Source: Lumbricus rubellus
Taxonomy: Eukaryota > Annelida > Clitellata > Crassiclitellata > Lumbricidae
Reading direction: 5' to 3'
Length of the DNA stretch: 64,000 bases
Assembly (NCBI GenBank): GCA_945859605.1
Contig: OX243814.1
Span: forward strand, 17,213,350-17,277,349
Shown piece after piece: positions 1 through 12,861 of the stretch. Every line of letters begins with the position of its first letter. Position 1 is the first letter of the stretch. The position numbers were made by a program, and so were the translations under genes. The notes beneath the pieces are model-generated. The model was not told where the DNA came from, made no database searches, and saw only the letters and a program-made list of their open reading frames with translations.

Positions 1-476
1 TTCTAAATAGGCTAAATGATACCTCAACCCATATTTCCCCCCATTTTTTCTCTGCAACTGTTCCACAGTAACCATCTTTCCCAACAGTCATTTTGAAAAG
101 TACAGCCATTCAGCCCTTTTGGTGAACTGGTAAAGGTGTAAGTGCTGCAATGTGATGAATTGGACACAAATCTTGCTAAAATACGGTACCTGTGGTACCA
201 GTATATCTTAAAATAAGAAACAAATGCAAAAAATCATATACACGTTCTTGGATTTAGCATGATTGTGTCTTAATTTTAAATTTGACTGCCTTTTAAGTTC
301 TACGAATAATACATGTTCATTACTACGTCTGTACTCAGTACACCAAAATGTGGATAGCAATTGGTCAAATAAAGAATATTCTTAACTTAATATTTATCTT
401 AAAGTAAAATTAAAAAGAGTTATAAACTTGTGCTGGTAAATCACGTGATTTGTCAGCACTAATAAATTTACAGTTG

Positions 477-3400
477 TCATGACTTCTGTTGTTCCGATGC
501 TTCGCTAATTAAACTATCCTGTCCTTCAGATTTAATTGGCACTTCAATAGTTTCGGATGAAAAGAATGAGGTTGACATCTGAGATGGTGTTTCGCTTCGA
601 TGATTATGCAATTCAAACAACTGATTCAGTCTTGCAACACACAGCTCACTGGTCTGGATTAAATCATGCTAAAAAATAAACACAAAACTTATTTATACTT
701 TGATAAAACTCAAATGAAAGCATCAGTAGAAATGTAAGCAACCAAGTAAAACCTGAAAGTGATAGAGAGTACACAAAGTTTTGGATTGCCATACTAAACG
801 ATAATCATGCCAATCAAGGTGATTAATTATTAATTTAAGTAAGATTTTCTTGCACTAAAAACAAAACAGTTTTTCTCTGATTTCTGAAAATGCTGAGACC
901 ACGAACCGTTATGCAGTGGCTGCCCTTCAATAGGCTGCAGCAACCTGACCTGCCTATTTTTACCAGCCTAATGACCTGCCTAAAATTCTTTGAATTTTTT
1001 TAAATTATCTTCTTTGCATTTAATTTCTTTGACCAGCTGAATAATTCCCATGACCCTGACTAGACCCCTGAAATTATATAGACGCCGTTATGCATGCTAG
1101 CACTTTGGTATGAACAAATTAAAGTTTCTTACAACACGGTAAAATATGCTGTGACAGGACTTAAATTCAACAGACCAATGTAGCATCCCAGTACCAGATT
1201 ATTCGAATCCTCTTTAATAATTAGCGAATAGAACTTAGAATATTCACCTGCAAGACGTGGAGACCTTTGAGAGTAAGAACGACAATTTCATTCATTCCAT
1301 CCGACATCAAGTCCGCTTCCCCTAAAGCCATCACAGGTTCCGGCATGCTGCGGCGGCAGACAAGAGCAAATTCTTTGTCCAAGACATTTCCCGGTAGACC
1401 AGAGATCCTGGGACCTGGAACGCTCAGCAAGCTAGAATCACTCGGTGTAGCGTCGTCACTGCTAATGGTGGAACCATTGCTTGGAACATTGCACGAACTC
1501 TTGCGAGACTTTGGTTGACGATTCTGCAACTTGTAGACCAGCAACTCCTAGAATTTTCAAACAGACATTTTTGTCTATTTGTAAGTCGCAAAAAATCCAG
1601 AATATCTGTGACCAATCAATATGAAGTGTTTAGGAAACAGTTCAGTTCAAAAGAAAGTCAGAAATAAGTTGAGAAGCCATGAAGATCAAACTTTGGTCAA
1701 ACAATAGCTTGAGGTTTGGCATGTTTGTTAGTACCAGCCCCTAAGAAATATCCAATGAGTAAAACAACAATCTATTCGTACAGGAAACAGCAAGTATATG
1801 CTCTACAAGAGAGGTAGTAGCATTACGCATAGTCGCATAATTATAAACAGCTAAATTCTTATGCTAGTTTCTGATGTAGAAAATTGAGACAGAATTGAAC
1901 AACTTACCAATCAGATTGGTATTTAAAACTGGATTTAAAAGATAATAAAAAGAAGACTTTAAGTTTAAATCCTGACCTGGCCATAAGTCCCTAAAACGAT
2001 TTCATTTTCACCATCAAAGTCTACATCGGTCACAAGAGAACACAGAACACAGTCGTAGGAATCACTTTCAGGCAGCAGCAGTGGATCGGAGAATTCCCTT
2101 TCCACAATATTCCTACAGAAAGATCATCATAAGACATTTACACATTTACACATATGAGATTTCTTGCAAACTAAATTACATGATTGTTTGCAATTCTCCT
2201 GTGCCACAATCACAATTTCTAACATCAAATTTCATACTGACGATGTGAAATCCTCCAAACTAATGGCTGTTACCACTATGAATTAAGTTTCAGTTCTACC
2301 TACATAAATTAAGATAAAAAAATCATGAGAAAGCAAAGAGCAACGTAAAGAGAGAGCCAACAGATTCTAAAACAAGATGGACCAGAGAACAAAGAGGCAT
2401 AGAAATCACAAATCCTGCTTTGGAAGCAGGACAGACAACTGCCAACTATCACAATCGACTGTTTGAACCACAACACATTGCACCAACACTTAATATCCAT
2501 TTCCTTTCCTCTCTGGCCCCTGGAATCATGTTCTATATATCAGCAGCTCCAGAAACCCTTCTGACCTGATGAACCACTTGTGACAAAGTTAATGCCCAGT
2601 GCCTAGTTTTTATACGGCACTTCGTAGTCTTTGAGTCTGTGCGTCACAATCATGCTTGTCGTTGTCATCTTCGCACCCAGACTCTTGGTGGCCGTATTTC
2701 CTCATTTTCATTATTTTATTATCTCAGCTTCCCACAAAGTCTTTTCAGGGCATTCCTTCTTAAAGTTAGTTTTTCACATTTATCAACCTGGTAATTGCCC
2801 AATTTTCTTAAAACCCCACGTTAATGTGAACCTATGTCCATCTTGAATTTCAGCAACTGAACTATAAATCTAAATGCACCATCTACTCAGCATTATTTTA
2901 AGTAAATCTTTCGTAAATATTTGAAACTCTGTTGATATAAAACTTTCACTTACATATAAACAACAGCTGGTTCCAATGAGCTTGCGACGAGAAGATGGAA
3001 GTCGTGTCGAGGTCGTTTCTCGGGTTGAATGTCAAGAACTGAAACGAGAAACTGTGGTGTGACCTTGTGTGCGTTACAAGTTTATTTAATTTAATAATCA
3101 AGGTAAATGCAAGACATCTGCAAGAAGGTTTCTAACAAAACCTGAAAGGTTTAAACAGCAATTAACATTCAGAGACGAGAGCAATAAAGTCTTAATACCG
3201 AAAAAATTCATTAGCAGCTCATTCTAGACACTTTGTCAGAGCTGAATATCTAATCAACTTCCATGATTTAAAAAAAGGGATATATTTATATTAATTATAT
3301 TATTGATTGGTCTTGGAAGTGGCAGTCTGATATGCCAGGATCATTTACCGGAAGAACAAAAAGTAAGACCCCCTTTCTACCTTATGCTCGGCCTACGTAT

Positions 3401-6400
3401 AGAAGAGTTTAGGTGTCTATAGTGGTAATCTATGGAAAATCCGTAACAGCGTACCTCTCAATAGACAATCTGGGATTGGAATGTAGTTGACGAGTTCAAA
3501 GAGATTGATTGAAGTAATCGGAGAGTCGTGCTGGATATAAACGTCTTTCAAGACCTCTAAAAGAAAACAAACAGATTCAAAATCTGAATATTTTTTAACG
3601 TATGTGTCATGTGATTTCTTGAAAAACAATATTGTTTGGATAACAGAGTTAAATGGAAATTTTTGTCCAATTCATATTGTACTGTACAAAAATTTCTATT
3701 ATATATAATCATGACTAAGATGAATTTACAGATAATAGTTTGGTGATGGAAACAAACAAATTTAGCAAGCAGCAGCAGTAATGATGATTATAATGTGATA
3801 CAAATGACTTAAAATTTTATGGGTGATATCTTTTAGCTGTGAGCACTAATTATCAATAATGTAATAAAAATGATGATGATGATGATGATGACGGCCAAAT
3901 TAGGATTTATATAGCACTGTTTAATGGCCAGGGTTAAAACGGACATTATAAGCCTACATAAGCTCAAACAAAAATAACGGTCGCAAGATTTAGAAATTTG
4001 TTTTAAGCCATGACTTGAATGCGTCCATAGAAGGAGTATTCTTCACACGATCTGAGAAACTAATAAATGCAGTGGGTTCAGTGACAAAGAAGGAACATTC
4101 TCCAAAACCTCGAGAAAGACTGCAAACATGTAACTGATTTCTTCCGCAAAGATGGAAGATAATTTCTATTCTTGCTATCTGAGCACTGCATGAATGCAGA
4201 CGTTGGAATTACAGTCTGGAATGATAAGATCATTTAGTGGTTCACATGCAGCTCGTAGTCAATCATGCCAATGCTGGCTATGTGGCTAAGCACCACATCA
4301 ATGACATGATCCCCCATTCAATGACATGATCCCCCATTCCCCCATTGTCCGGTTTTAGACAAGATGGATAACCAAGTTAAAACGCTAGATCCTCTCTAGC
4401 TGACTAGATGATAGACCTACAAGAAAGTTGTTTGGAGTGGGCAACACAGAGGTGATTATGCTGTTGACTGATAAAGGTGACAGCGGTTGACATACAAACG
4501 AGAATAACGAGGATTACAATTACGAAGACTGACAATGATAAAATTCCTTCTAACCTCGTTTCTCAGTGTCAACCATGAAGATGCCGACGACACCATTCTG
4601 ACAACCAATGGCTGTCAGTCGACGGCGATTGTCGTCAAAGTAGACGCACTGGAGTCGAGTCACTCTGAACAACAACAACATACAGATACAAACAATTGAT
4701 GCATACATACATAGACACATGCATATACAATTGTACATGCATGCACACATGCAGGCACATGCACGCATGCTCACAAATATATAAACACATATGTTTGTGT
4801 ACTAGGTCAATGTTTTTGTATTTTTATGCTAGTTAATGTTTTGTGTTTCTTTTGCAATGTGGCTCTGTTTATACCTAGTCCAATTGGATTTATACAAATG
4901 TCAATCATTTGCCATTCCAATTTAAATTCATGACACATAGGCGGCACTTAGGTAGGTGAAGAGTAAAAATAGGCAGAAAAATTGCCATTGCGGTTCATAC
5001 AGTAGTCTCCCAGCTGCATCCCTACGTTGCTGTTTACTGTGTAATTGACATCATCTTTAAATAAATTAGTGATAAAATCATGAAACAATGATGAATAAAA
5101 TGAACTCGTTTGTGGATATAGAACATGGTGAAATACGACATGCTGTAAACTTTAAACCAGTATTTCTTACAACCGACGCAGAAGCAAGACCTTACTTACA
5201 TTCCCGGCAGATCAACCATCTCTGGAAAATAGTCATCAGAGTTCTCTTCTTCTGTAAAGCTGTGAGTATCTTTTGCCTACAAACAGCAAAACAACACAAA
5301 CAGTTCAAGCTGAAAATCTTCCTTTGGGGCCAACCTCTTTATGTAAAATAAAATGTTAAAAATAATAGAATATATTATTAAATGCTAACAAACTCACCAT
5401 GGGCAAAAAATACTAACAGAATTGTTCTGAAAGTATATCTTTCTCAGTTTACTTTTAAAACTAAACTAAAAGGAAGTCTGCTAACTCGAAAAACAACGGA
5501 CGAACATAAAGCAAATATTGTCCTGTCGTCATCCAAATTTCCCAATGCATACTTCACACAGCTTCTACTTCTCTTGTTTTTTCAAACCCATGGTAAATGA
5601 GATAAGATTAGGATGCGTTCCCGCTTCATGAGTAACAGCACATGTAAACTAACTTCTCGGAACATGTGGATCTTCTGGTCTGCGCCACTCAACAGGAATA
5701 CCATCTCCATGCTTCCATCCGGATGGAAAAGTCTAAAAAATCACATCAACAGTTCCAAATAAGTCTTTGCAGCTCTTGATAATCTTGGATATTCTGAGGA
5801 CATTTCTGGCATATCCGCAAGCTCAACAAATGATTTGATTTGATTTGATTTGAACACTGCCTGGCACAAGGCAGAACTAGAGTCAGGTGTTTGCCCATCA
5901 AAATACAAAAGGCACAAGTCAATAATGGCCAAGAAAAGACAGCGGTTGACATACAAACGAGACCAATGAGGACTACAATTATGAAAATTGACAGCGCTGA
6001 CAAAATGCCTTCTAGCCTCTTTTCTCAGTGTATACCATTGCCAGTCACACCGTCTAGTAGACAGTTACCCCACAGTGCCTATAATGGACACGTGTGCATA
6101 CTGCATAATGCTGTAGAAGGTGCTTTGACTAAGAGCCTAATCTATGAGAAATAGATTGGACAGGACACATCTGGAATAAATTGCATAATGACAAAACAGA
6201 TTCTTAAGTAGCCAAGCGTTGTCTTGGTTTAACGTAAAGTGTAAGACAGTGTCTATGAAAAAGCTGCATCTGTCAAGTAATAACATACTGGTAGCCATGG
6301 CCAGAAATGCTAACAAAAAATGACACCTTTCATTTCAGAATATGAAGAGATTTCACCATATTGCAAAGATTCACCACATTCTCATTGGAGGGTTACCACA

Positions 6401-8488
6401 TTCTCTGCATAGATTTGAAATATTCTCAATATTGGCGATCCACACTCAGAGAGTAGACTCATTCTTCGTGCATTCACACATACATTTTTAGTGTAGTTTT
6501 ACTACACTCTACACAGTGACAGAGAAATAACATTCATACATTCTTAGTGTAGTTTTATTACACTCTACAGTGTCTACGTGTAGTGACAGAGAAGCAACAA
6601 GCAAGGCTGCACTGATGATATAGCACAATTTAAGCATAAAACAATACACACATACAATGGAGAACCGCTTACTCTGTGTGGTAAAGTTGATATGGGAGAA
6701 ATGGAAGTGGCAGACTCTGACATCCTTCTGCAAACACACGACCAACTAAATGAAAACTAAAGAAGTTCATAAAGTAACGTATTGAATCTATTGATTGGAA
6801 AATTAGGCGGCAGCATTTTACCTTAACACATCCAATAAATTCCACCAGAAATACCAATGCTAGAATCGCTTGTTTTGAAATACCAGACTAAGACACAAGT
6901 TAAGTAAGAGTAAAATCATCTTCAAGTACTTTAGTACAAGCAGAACAAGTGCTAGACTCTAACAGTAGAAACAGAAAACTGTTTAGATGATGAATTGAAG
7001 TATTAACAGCAGATATTATTTGACCAGCAGAAAAAATGTTCAGATCTCACTTACGTGCAATTCTATCAAGATCCGATTCAACTTCGGAATCGGAATATAT
7101 GTTGAGAAAATAGCATGGCTTCCCATCCGGTGGCTGTAAAACAAATATCTTGCTAAATTGGAGACCGGTAACTAGTTCAAATCAATCAATACCTTTGTCA
7201 TGTCAATGAAACCTTGTCAAATAAAATGATTGGAAATCTTGTCAAATGAAATCATTGCAAATGTTATAATCCACAAAAATCTACCAAATTTTAGTGTATA
7301 ATGTTGTTCTACATTCAACCCTGTCACAATCAAGCGAAAGAATCATCGTGAAACACTATCAACAGCTTTTAATTAAAAAAATTAAAGGCCAAAATAAATA
7401 AAACTGTTCGGTATTTTCACAGCAATTTACTAACGTGACACTTGATGAAAGCAATGCCAACAACAATTCCACAGCCACTAAGGCATTTCTTAAATGAACT
7501 GATCGAAACGATCTCAGCATCTCCTGCAAAGAAATTCAAAACAAATAAAGTGTGCCAGTGGATGCACAAGTGTCTCACTATTTCAAGCCATTATTTTACT
7601 TTTGAAATTAAAGCTCACATGTTCTGCTGAAACAGATTGTCTTTCCTCTTGCAACAGAAGAGTTATAAAAAGTAGTGCCATAATTCTAAAATCAAGAATA
7701 ATGCAATGAAGCAGGTTATCTGAAGGGACCGCATCTTGCAGTCTAGCATGCTGAGCATGATGTGATTTGGTATGGTTGGCTGGGGGTGAGGGGTTGACAC
7801 CTTAAAAGCAAATTTCTGAAATGGCGTGGATTTGAATCACCAATATCTCGGATGACAGTCCAACAATCCAGCCTTATAGACAAACATTTTACCATAATAT
7901 GGCCCAGGAAGCCAGACGTACACAGAGTAAAGTACAGCCGTAATGAAGGCCGTATTTAGGGGAGTGGTTTGGGCGTTTCAACACCTCAAAATAAAATAGC
8001 GTAATGTAAAAATGAAATAATGCTGTTACTAACACACAATGTAAGAAATAAGAGAAGATTTAATTTTGAAGTTCTTATATGTGAAATTTTACAAAAGTAC
8101 TGATCAAGACGATGATCTAATCATGATGATATGGAAGCTGCTGAAATTCTGAAAAATACTTCATATGACGACGCTTCTCCAAACCCCTTAGTCAATTGAT
8201 TCGTTTGTTTGTCGGCATGCGCAAGATCGAGTAAAGACCCCCCCCCAACAAAATCCTGGCTACGGCCTTGACCGTCATGATCGTACCGGGTATGTAAGTA
8301 AAATGAACTTCGCGTGAGCTGGGAATCATCTTATCGTTGAATCCGACGCAAAGGACCTTTCCCCGAAGAGAGACGATCAAGAGCCGTGTTTCGTCCGTGG
8401 ACACAGACACCTTTGACAGGCCGTAGATGTTGCTTTGAGACTCAAGGCTGCAACAGTGAACTTCCTGCAACGCCTCGAAAGCAGCCAT
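477..8488 (-). CDS. KPTN: Kaptin (KICSTOR complex subunit), complete 12-exon gene
   Basis: Kaptin is a beta-propeller subunit of KICSTOR (KPTN, ITFG2, SZT2, C12orf66), which tethers GATOR1 to lysosomes and restrains mTORC1. Exons, read by splice sites and homology: 8287-8488, 7435-7523, 7055-7133, 6673-6727, about 5650-5732, about 5200-5251, 4555-4664, 3455-3556, 2954-3038, 1977-2112, 1248-1547 and 477-668. All phases join, giving about 494 aa (human about 436). Recognisable kaptin blocks include DAEIVSI, FLNIYSD, VFLLSGADQKIH, LTAIGCQNG, LVASSLEPAVVY, CSLVTDVDFDGENEIVL and GMNEIVVLTLKGLHVLQ. The DVDFDGENE and ADLMSDGMNE loops are FG-GAP-like. The donor of exon 5 (GTTTAC at 5649) is weak, so that junction is the least certain. 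Exon 11 has a Ser-rich insert after ELLVYKLQ. The start is the first Met in exon 1, which aligns with the family N-terminus. Confidence 0.93.
914..1084 (-). mobile_element. hAT-type MITE, family C, copy 1
   Basis: A roughly 170-bp insert in the last KPTN intron. It begins CAGTGGCTGCC, contains repeated 'gacctgcct' words, and is flanked by perfect 8-bp duplications CCGTTATG (906-913 and 1085-1092). Copies at 25732-25903 and 40508-40680 share the 'aggtca / caggtc' core in opposite orientation. The last few bases of the right terminal repeat (CCACTG) appear deleted. Confidence 0.65.
4300..4345. repeat. Short direct duplication
   Basis: A unit of about 20 bp containing 'atgacatgatccccc' occurs twice in tandem in a KPTN intron. 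Probably slippage, with no gene content. Confidence 0.6.
5936..6045 (-). pseudogene. Decayed duplicate of KPTN exon 7 start and its downstream intron flank
   Basis: This segment resembles 4478-4580 in the same orientation: 'gacagcggttgacatacaaa', 'attacgaa/attatgaa', 'ccttctarcctc', 'tttctcagtgt'. The source segment spans the 3' end of KPTN exon 7 (4555-4664) plus intron. In this copy the exon-like part is degraded and the donor context is changed (TAGCCTC instead of TAACCTC), so it is not expected to be spliced. It lies between exons 5 and 4. Confidence 0.7.
7946..8271. mobile_element. Probable hAT-type MITE next to the KPTN exon 1 splice donor
   Basis: An AAGGCCGTA-like start and TACGGCCTTGA end form a short imperfect inverted repeat. 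They are flanked by 8-bp words CCGTAATG (7938-7945) and CCGTCATG (8272-8279) that differ at one base. The interior has a C9 run and 'ccaaacccc/ggtttggg' inverted words. The right edge lies about 15 bp inside the intron from the exon 1 donor at 8286. Confidence 0.5.
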
Positions 8489-9682
8489 CTTAACTCGTCA
8501 AATTAAACTAGCTGCAAAAAGTAAAAGGTTGCCGCTGTATGTTCGATTTATTTATAGATCACTAATTTGTAACAGTAACTTAAGTTTTTAATCGTGAACG
8601 AGACTTGACCTACAATTCTTAACCTGACATACAATTCTGGCTTGACCTATTATTTTAATAGCTGCGTTCCTTTAAATATGACTGTGGCGTTAATACACTT
8701 TCAATGCATTGAAAGTCTGTGACCTAGTTTATATTTGTAGGTAATCCTTCCTAGAATTTTCTTGCCAGCTGCAAGTGTGCACTAAGACTATGGTTGCCAA
8801 ACATCCTAATGTCCTCCACTTTGGCCTCATGTAGAGGAGGCAAATAAAACCTGAAAAATGTCCGGTTTTTGAATGTTTGTTGTATTGAACTATTCGATAC
8901 TATTTCATAACAGTTTTAACGACTTTAATTAGGACTACGTGAGCCATGGGAGGGGGTTCAGAGTAATGGTAAACATTCTGGCATGAAAAGTGCATGGATG
9001 CGGGATCACTTCCTGCTACCCACCCAAAAAGGTCCACTCAACCTTCCATTTGGCAGTTAGCGTTGGTAAGCTGAGTACGTAGTAAGACGTGATGTACGCC
9101 TTGCATGGCTGCCAACAGTTAAATTCAATTCCTGTAATAACGTGTTATCATCCATTCAATACTAATTGTAATTATTCTGCGTTGTCAATTTGAAAAATAA
9201 ACGCAGATCATTATTATCATGTTGATGGTACTATGGTTATCCGCAAACATTACTATACAGTACTACTATCCTTGAATCTTGTTTCACTTTCAGTGATTTG
9301 ATAAGGGCAATAATTGCTAATACCATTGTGGATGGCTACAAAGCACTGTCTTAATCTGTTAGAATCAATCCTTCAGCTGTAATATGGCTTTCAAAGACTG
9401 ATTGATGCCCAACTTATAACTGTGTAATTATGTGGCCTCGGATCCTGCATCCCTTTCAGTGACTGGACTTCAGGCGTCCTCGCCGTGAGGGTTGGTCGCA
9501 TCATGAATTTTTTATTGCACATGGCAATTTCCACAAAGCACACTCCGTAACGTACATCAATCACAAAGCACACGAGTTTCAAGCATTCAGATCCTCTATA
9601 TGAACTATAATTATGTTTCTATGTGAGTATTGTGTTTGTCACTGAGTACAAGTCACCATCTGAGAGAATGTTTTCAGTTGTC
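8489..9682. other. KPTN 5' flank, no gene seen
   Basis: AT-rich intergenic sequence upstream of the KPTN start codon. It presumably contains the KPTN 5'UTR and promoter, but no TATA box, CpG island or conserved exon could be assigned. Confidence 0.4.
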
Positions 9683-10104
9683 TTAGGCCAAAAAAAAAAG
9701 TTGTGTTTCCGGTAACAGAGCTAAAAAAAATTGGGTAGGTAGGTCGGAAAATATTTTTATTTTGTAAAATATTTTTATGCAGTGACTATCCGAAAAAGTA
9801 TACCCCACTAGTCTTTTTTGCACGCTGAAACAAAGTACGTGTTCTAAGCAAGTATAAACTGCCTATTTCCCGACTGTCTGCACCTAAAACTGCTCTAGAA
9901 ACAGTCCTATTAATTTCATTTTGTTGACGTCTCTTATGTTATGTCAATACAAATGTTAAAAAAAATATTTTTTGGAAATTTTTTAAAAAATTTTTGGAAA
10001 AAAATATTTTTTTTAATAAATTTTTTTTACAAAAATATTTGGGTCGCGGCCGTAAAAATGGGTCGGTCGCGTTACCGGAAACACAACAATTTTTTTTACG
10101 CCTT
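9683..10104. mobile_element. Terminal inverted-repeat element of about 420 bp (MITE-like)
   Basis: The ends are inverted copies: 'ttaggcc', an A run, then TTGTGTTTCCGGTAAC at 9700-9715, matched by GTTACCGGAAACACAA, a T run and 'gcctta' at the right. The interior is A/T homopolymer rich with GGGTCGG words near each end. No coding capacity and no clear target duplication were found, so the superfamily is not assigned. Confidence 0.65.
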
Positions 10105-10710
10105 ACACTGTTACACATAGCATGTTGAATCGTTGATGCACTACAGATTCAGCTATTCTAACTACTCGTGGTTCATGCATCTGTAATTAAGGGCACAGTG
10201 GACTTTTATCAAAATGAGGACACCGCAAGGTGAATGTGGCAGTTGTTTCAGTACAGTCATGCCTAACATACCAACTTACAGTTAAATGCTAGAATTTGCT
10301 GAATTTCATAATGGAGGACTTCACATTAACTGGAGCATGGAAAGTTATGTAATTTCTTCACTACTAACTTGGGATTCTAACTCTAACACCACAAGAGCTT
10401 GAGACACATGCTCAGCTCAAATCATGTTTACAACTTTTAGATGATAAATTATTTGGCATTTTAAGACTCTTAAATGTGCTACATAAAATGTTCATATATG
10501 AACATAAGGCAAAATCGTCCCAAATGCTGCAACACAAAATTATGGGGTCAGTCTTTATTGAACTATAATTACCAATAAGCTTCTGGTTAGAAGTTCTGAT
10601 CCCAGACTGGATACATCACATGTTTAGGATTGTCCCTAATGTCTGAGCATTGAGGAGATATTGGCCACCAGCCATATGTTGAAATGTCTCCACAAAGCAA
10701 AGTAATGGTA

Positions 10711-10793
10711 TTAACTCTTTCCAGCCGGAATTGTTTTGATACCTATGCTGTTAATGGGGTCACGGGTGACCTGGTCCGGCTGGAAAGAGTTAA
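10711..10793. mobile_element. 83-bp TTAA-ended MITE (piggyBac-like termini)
   Basis: A perfect 19-bp inverted repeat, TTAACTCTTTCCAGCCGGA and its complement, bounds a 45-bp interior. TTAA at both ends fits a piggyBac-type (or other TTAA-target) insertion. It is far too short to code. Confidence 0.75.
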
Positions 10794-11835
10794 GTGGTGT
10801 GTTGAACCAGTGCAAGACATCGGGGTTGAACGCATTGGGAGCGCTTCTGAAAGGCTCTTGCTGCAAGAAGCGCTTTACAAATGGTCAGATAAGAAAAGAT
10901 AGGAGTATGAGAAAAAAAAACCTAACAGTGCTCAGCTTTAATTAAAAAGACTACGATTGTATAGGTATCTACTATCTATCTATATCAGTTAAAGCAGGAA
11001 CGAAGGAACACGAAAGACGCATTTCAACATCACGCTAAACTACTTCCTTAGTATTAAAATGTGATACAAACGCCCAAAACATAGCAGCTGAACAACGTGA
11101 GTTTAAACTCGGCACATTTTACGAGTTTTTTTAACGAATTACCGAGAGTATGATCAAAACGCTTTGTTAATGCATAAAATTCCGGCTACAGAAAACAAGA
11201 TGAAATGGCTGGCTGTAATTTTAAGAATGCTTCCGACTAGGCAAGTGCTCAGTTTTAAGACTTAATCAAAAGGCGAACAGTTCATGACAATTATAGAACT
11301 TGATCAAACTGGCTGTATTATGCTGACTACTACGGCTGCAACATCAAATCATCCAAAAGCAGCGCCTGCAAACTCTACACAGAAATCTAAAAGCCAATCC
11401 TGCTGAAAAAGTGTAACTAGCTAAAAAAAACGCCAACAAAGATACTAGGAGGCAACAGACGAAGTACGAGATTCCTCACACAAATTGTATCCAGGTTTCG
11501 TCTAAAAATTACAGATGAGTAATCAACAAAGAAAAAAAGTTACATTGCAAAGTGCATAGCAGTATTTCACTACTGAGTGATGCTGTATATAAACTGGCAT
11601 TATTACAATTACAAATCATGAATATTAAGTAATTGGACGCGACAACATATAATGAATACTATGCTGAATACTCGTACAGACTTAACTGAATATTCAAATG
11701 ATTTCACATGAATATTCATGTAGATTCAAATGAATATTCATACAGGTTCAATTGAATTTACTTACATAACACATGTATATTTACTAATGAATGTACTCAG
11801 ATTGCTAATACAACGGCTGAATTTGAAGGTCACCT

Positions 11836-12861
11836 TTAACACATTGGCCGCCAAGTACGAGTTAACTCGTACTTCAAAAGATTACGCACACGCCACGTAC
11901 GAGTATACTCGTACTTCAGGGAACTGTTGGTATTTAATCATAAGGCGTGTCAATAATATATCTAGAATGAGTAAAACAAATTTCCACCTTTCTCCAGAGG
12001 GGTGGGGGTTTAGTGAGGTAGGGTGGGGCGTGGATGGGGTGGGTATTGGATGGGTGGAACCGGGGTTGGGCCGGCGGTGGGGCCAGGGTAAAAACACAGT
12101 GAAACAAACATTTCCATGATTTTCGTTAGTTGATCATTTTGTGGAGTGGGGTGGATTGGGGTGGAGAAATGGTGGGTGGGGTTGAACGGATTTGGGGTGG
12201 AGTAGGGAGGGGTTGAACGGTTGGGTTTGGGGTTGGAGTGGGTCAGTTGGGGGGCAAAGTGGGGAGTATGGATGGACGAAAAACCAAAATTTACTCCAGG
12301 CCAGAGATGTTTGGGGAGGGCTGGGGTGGGGTAATTCGGGGTTGGGGGGTTGGGGTGGAAGTGGGTAGACAGGGATGGGGTAGGGTTTAGTATGATTCGG
12401 TCAGAGTGGTGGTGCGGTGGGACCAGTGTGAAAACAATGTGAAATATTATATTTTATGAGTTTTATATGTTCACCGTTTTACACGGTGGACGGAGTGGAG
12501 GGGTGGGGAATGGGTGGAGTGGGACAGAGTTAGAGTAGTGGTTGGGTAGGGCTGGACGGTTGTGGTATGAGGTTGGAGTTGGCTGGGTGGGGAAAAGTGG
12601 GGAGGAGGTTTAGACGAACAACTAAATTACCCCAACGGGTGTGGCTGTATGGGGCGAGGTGGGGAGGTGGTGCGGTGTGGCGAGGAATGGGGTGAAGTGG
12701 AGATGGGGAGGTTTGGTGGGATGCATCTAGGATGGTGGTGAGGTGGAACCGGTGTGAAAATAAAGTGAAACATTAATTTTTTCATGAATATTATATGTTG
12801 ATAATTTTGAGTCTTTCGCTTGGCGTAGCGGTAATAATAGTCGTGGCGGTGAATGTGTTAA
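11836..12861. mobile_element. TTAA-bounded block carrying G-rich tandem repeats
   Basis: The left edge TTAACACATTGGCCGCCA (11836-11853) is matched by an inverted TGGCGGTGAATGTGTTAA at 12844-12861 with two mismatches. The same 18-bp end occurs at the 26738-26894 element. Just inside the left end are short palindromes built on GTACGAGT. Most of the interior is a diverged G-rich tandem array. This may be a TTAA-type MITE that captured or expanded a repeat. Confidence 0.55.
11990..12780. repeat. Diverged G-rich tandem repeat, period about 335 bp
   Basis: Landmarks recur about every 330-340 bp: 'ccagggtaaaaacacagtgaaa' (12083), 'ccagtgtgaaaacaatgtgaaa' (12422) and 'ccggtgtgaaaataaagtgaaa' (12750), and 'gacgaaaaaccaaaattta' (12276) against 'gacgaacaactaaatta' (12612). 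The spaces between are GGGTGGGG-type tracts with G-quadruplex potential. About 2.5 copies. The long open frame across it is a composition artefact. Confidence 0.75.

Noticed and set aside
6235..6345. Candidate KPTN exon encoding FVSISGHGYQYV
   Set aside because: The frame is broken and a far better exon with VFLLSGADQKIH was found at 5650-5732, which restores the expected propeller strand.
11730..12119. 129-aa frame ending in Gly/Trp-rich sequence
   Set aside because: It runs from intergenic DNA into the G-rich tandem repeat, with no splice or homology support.
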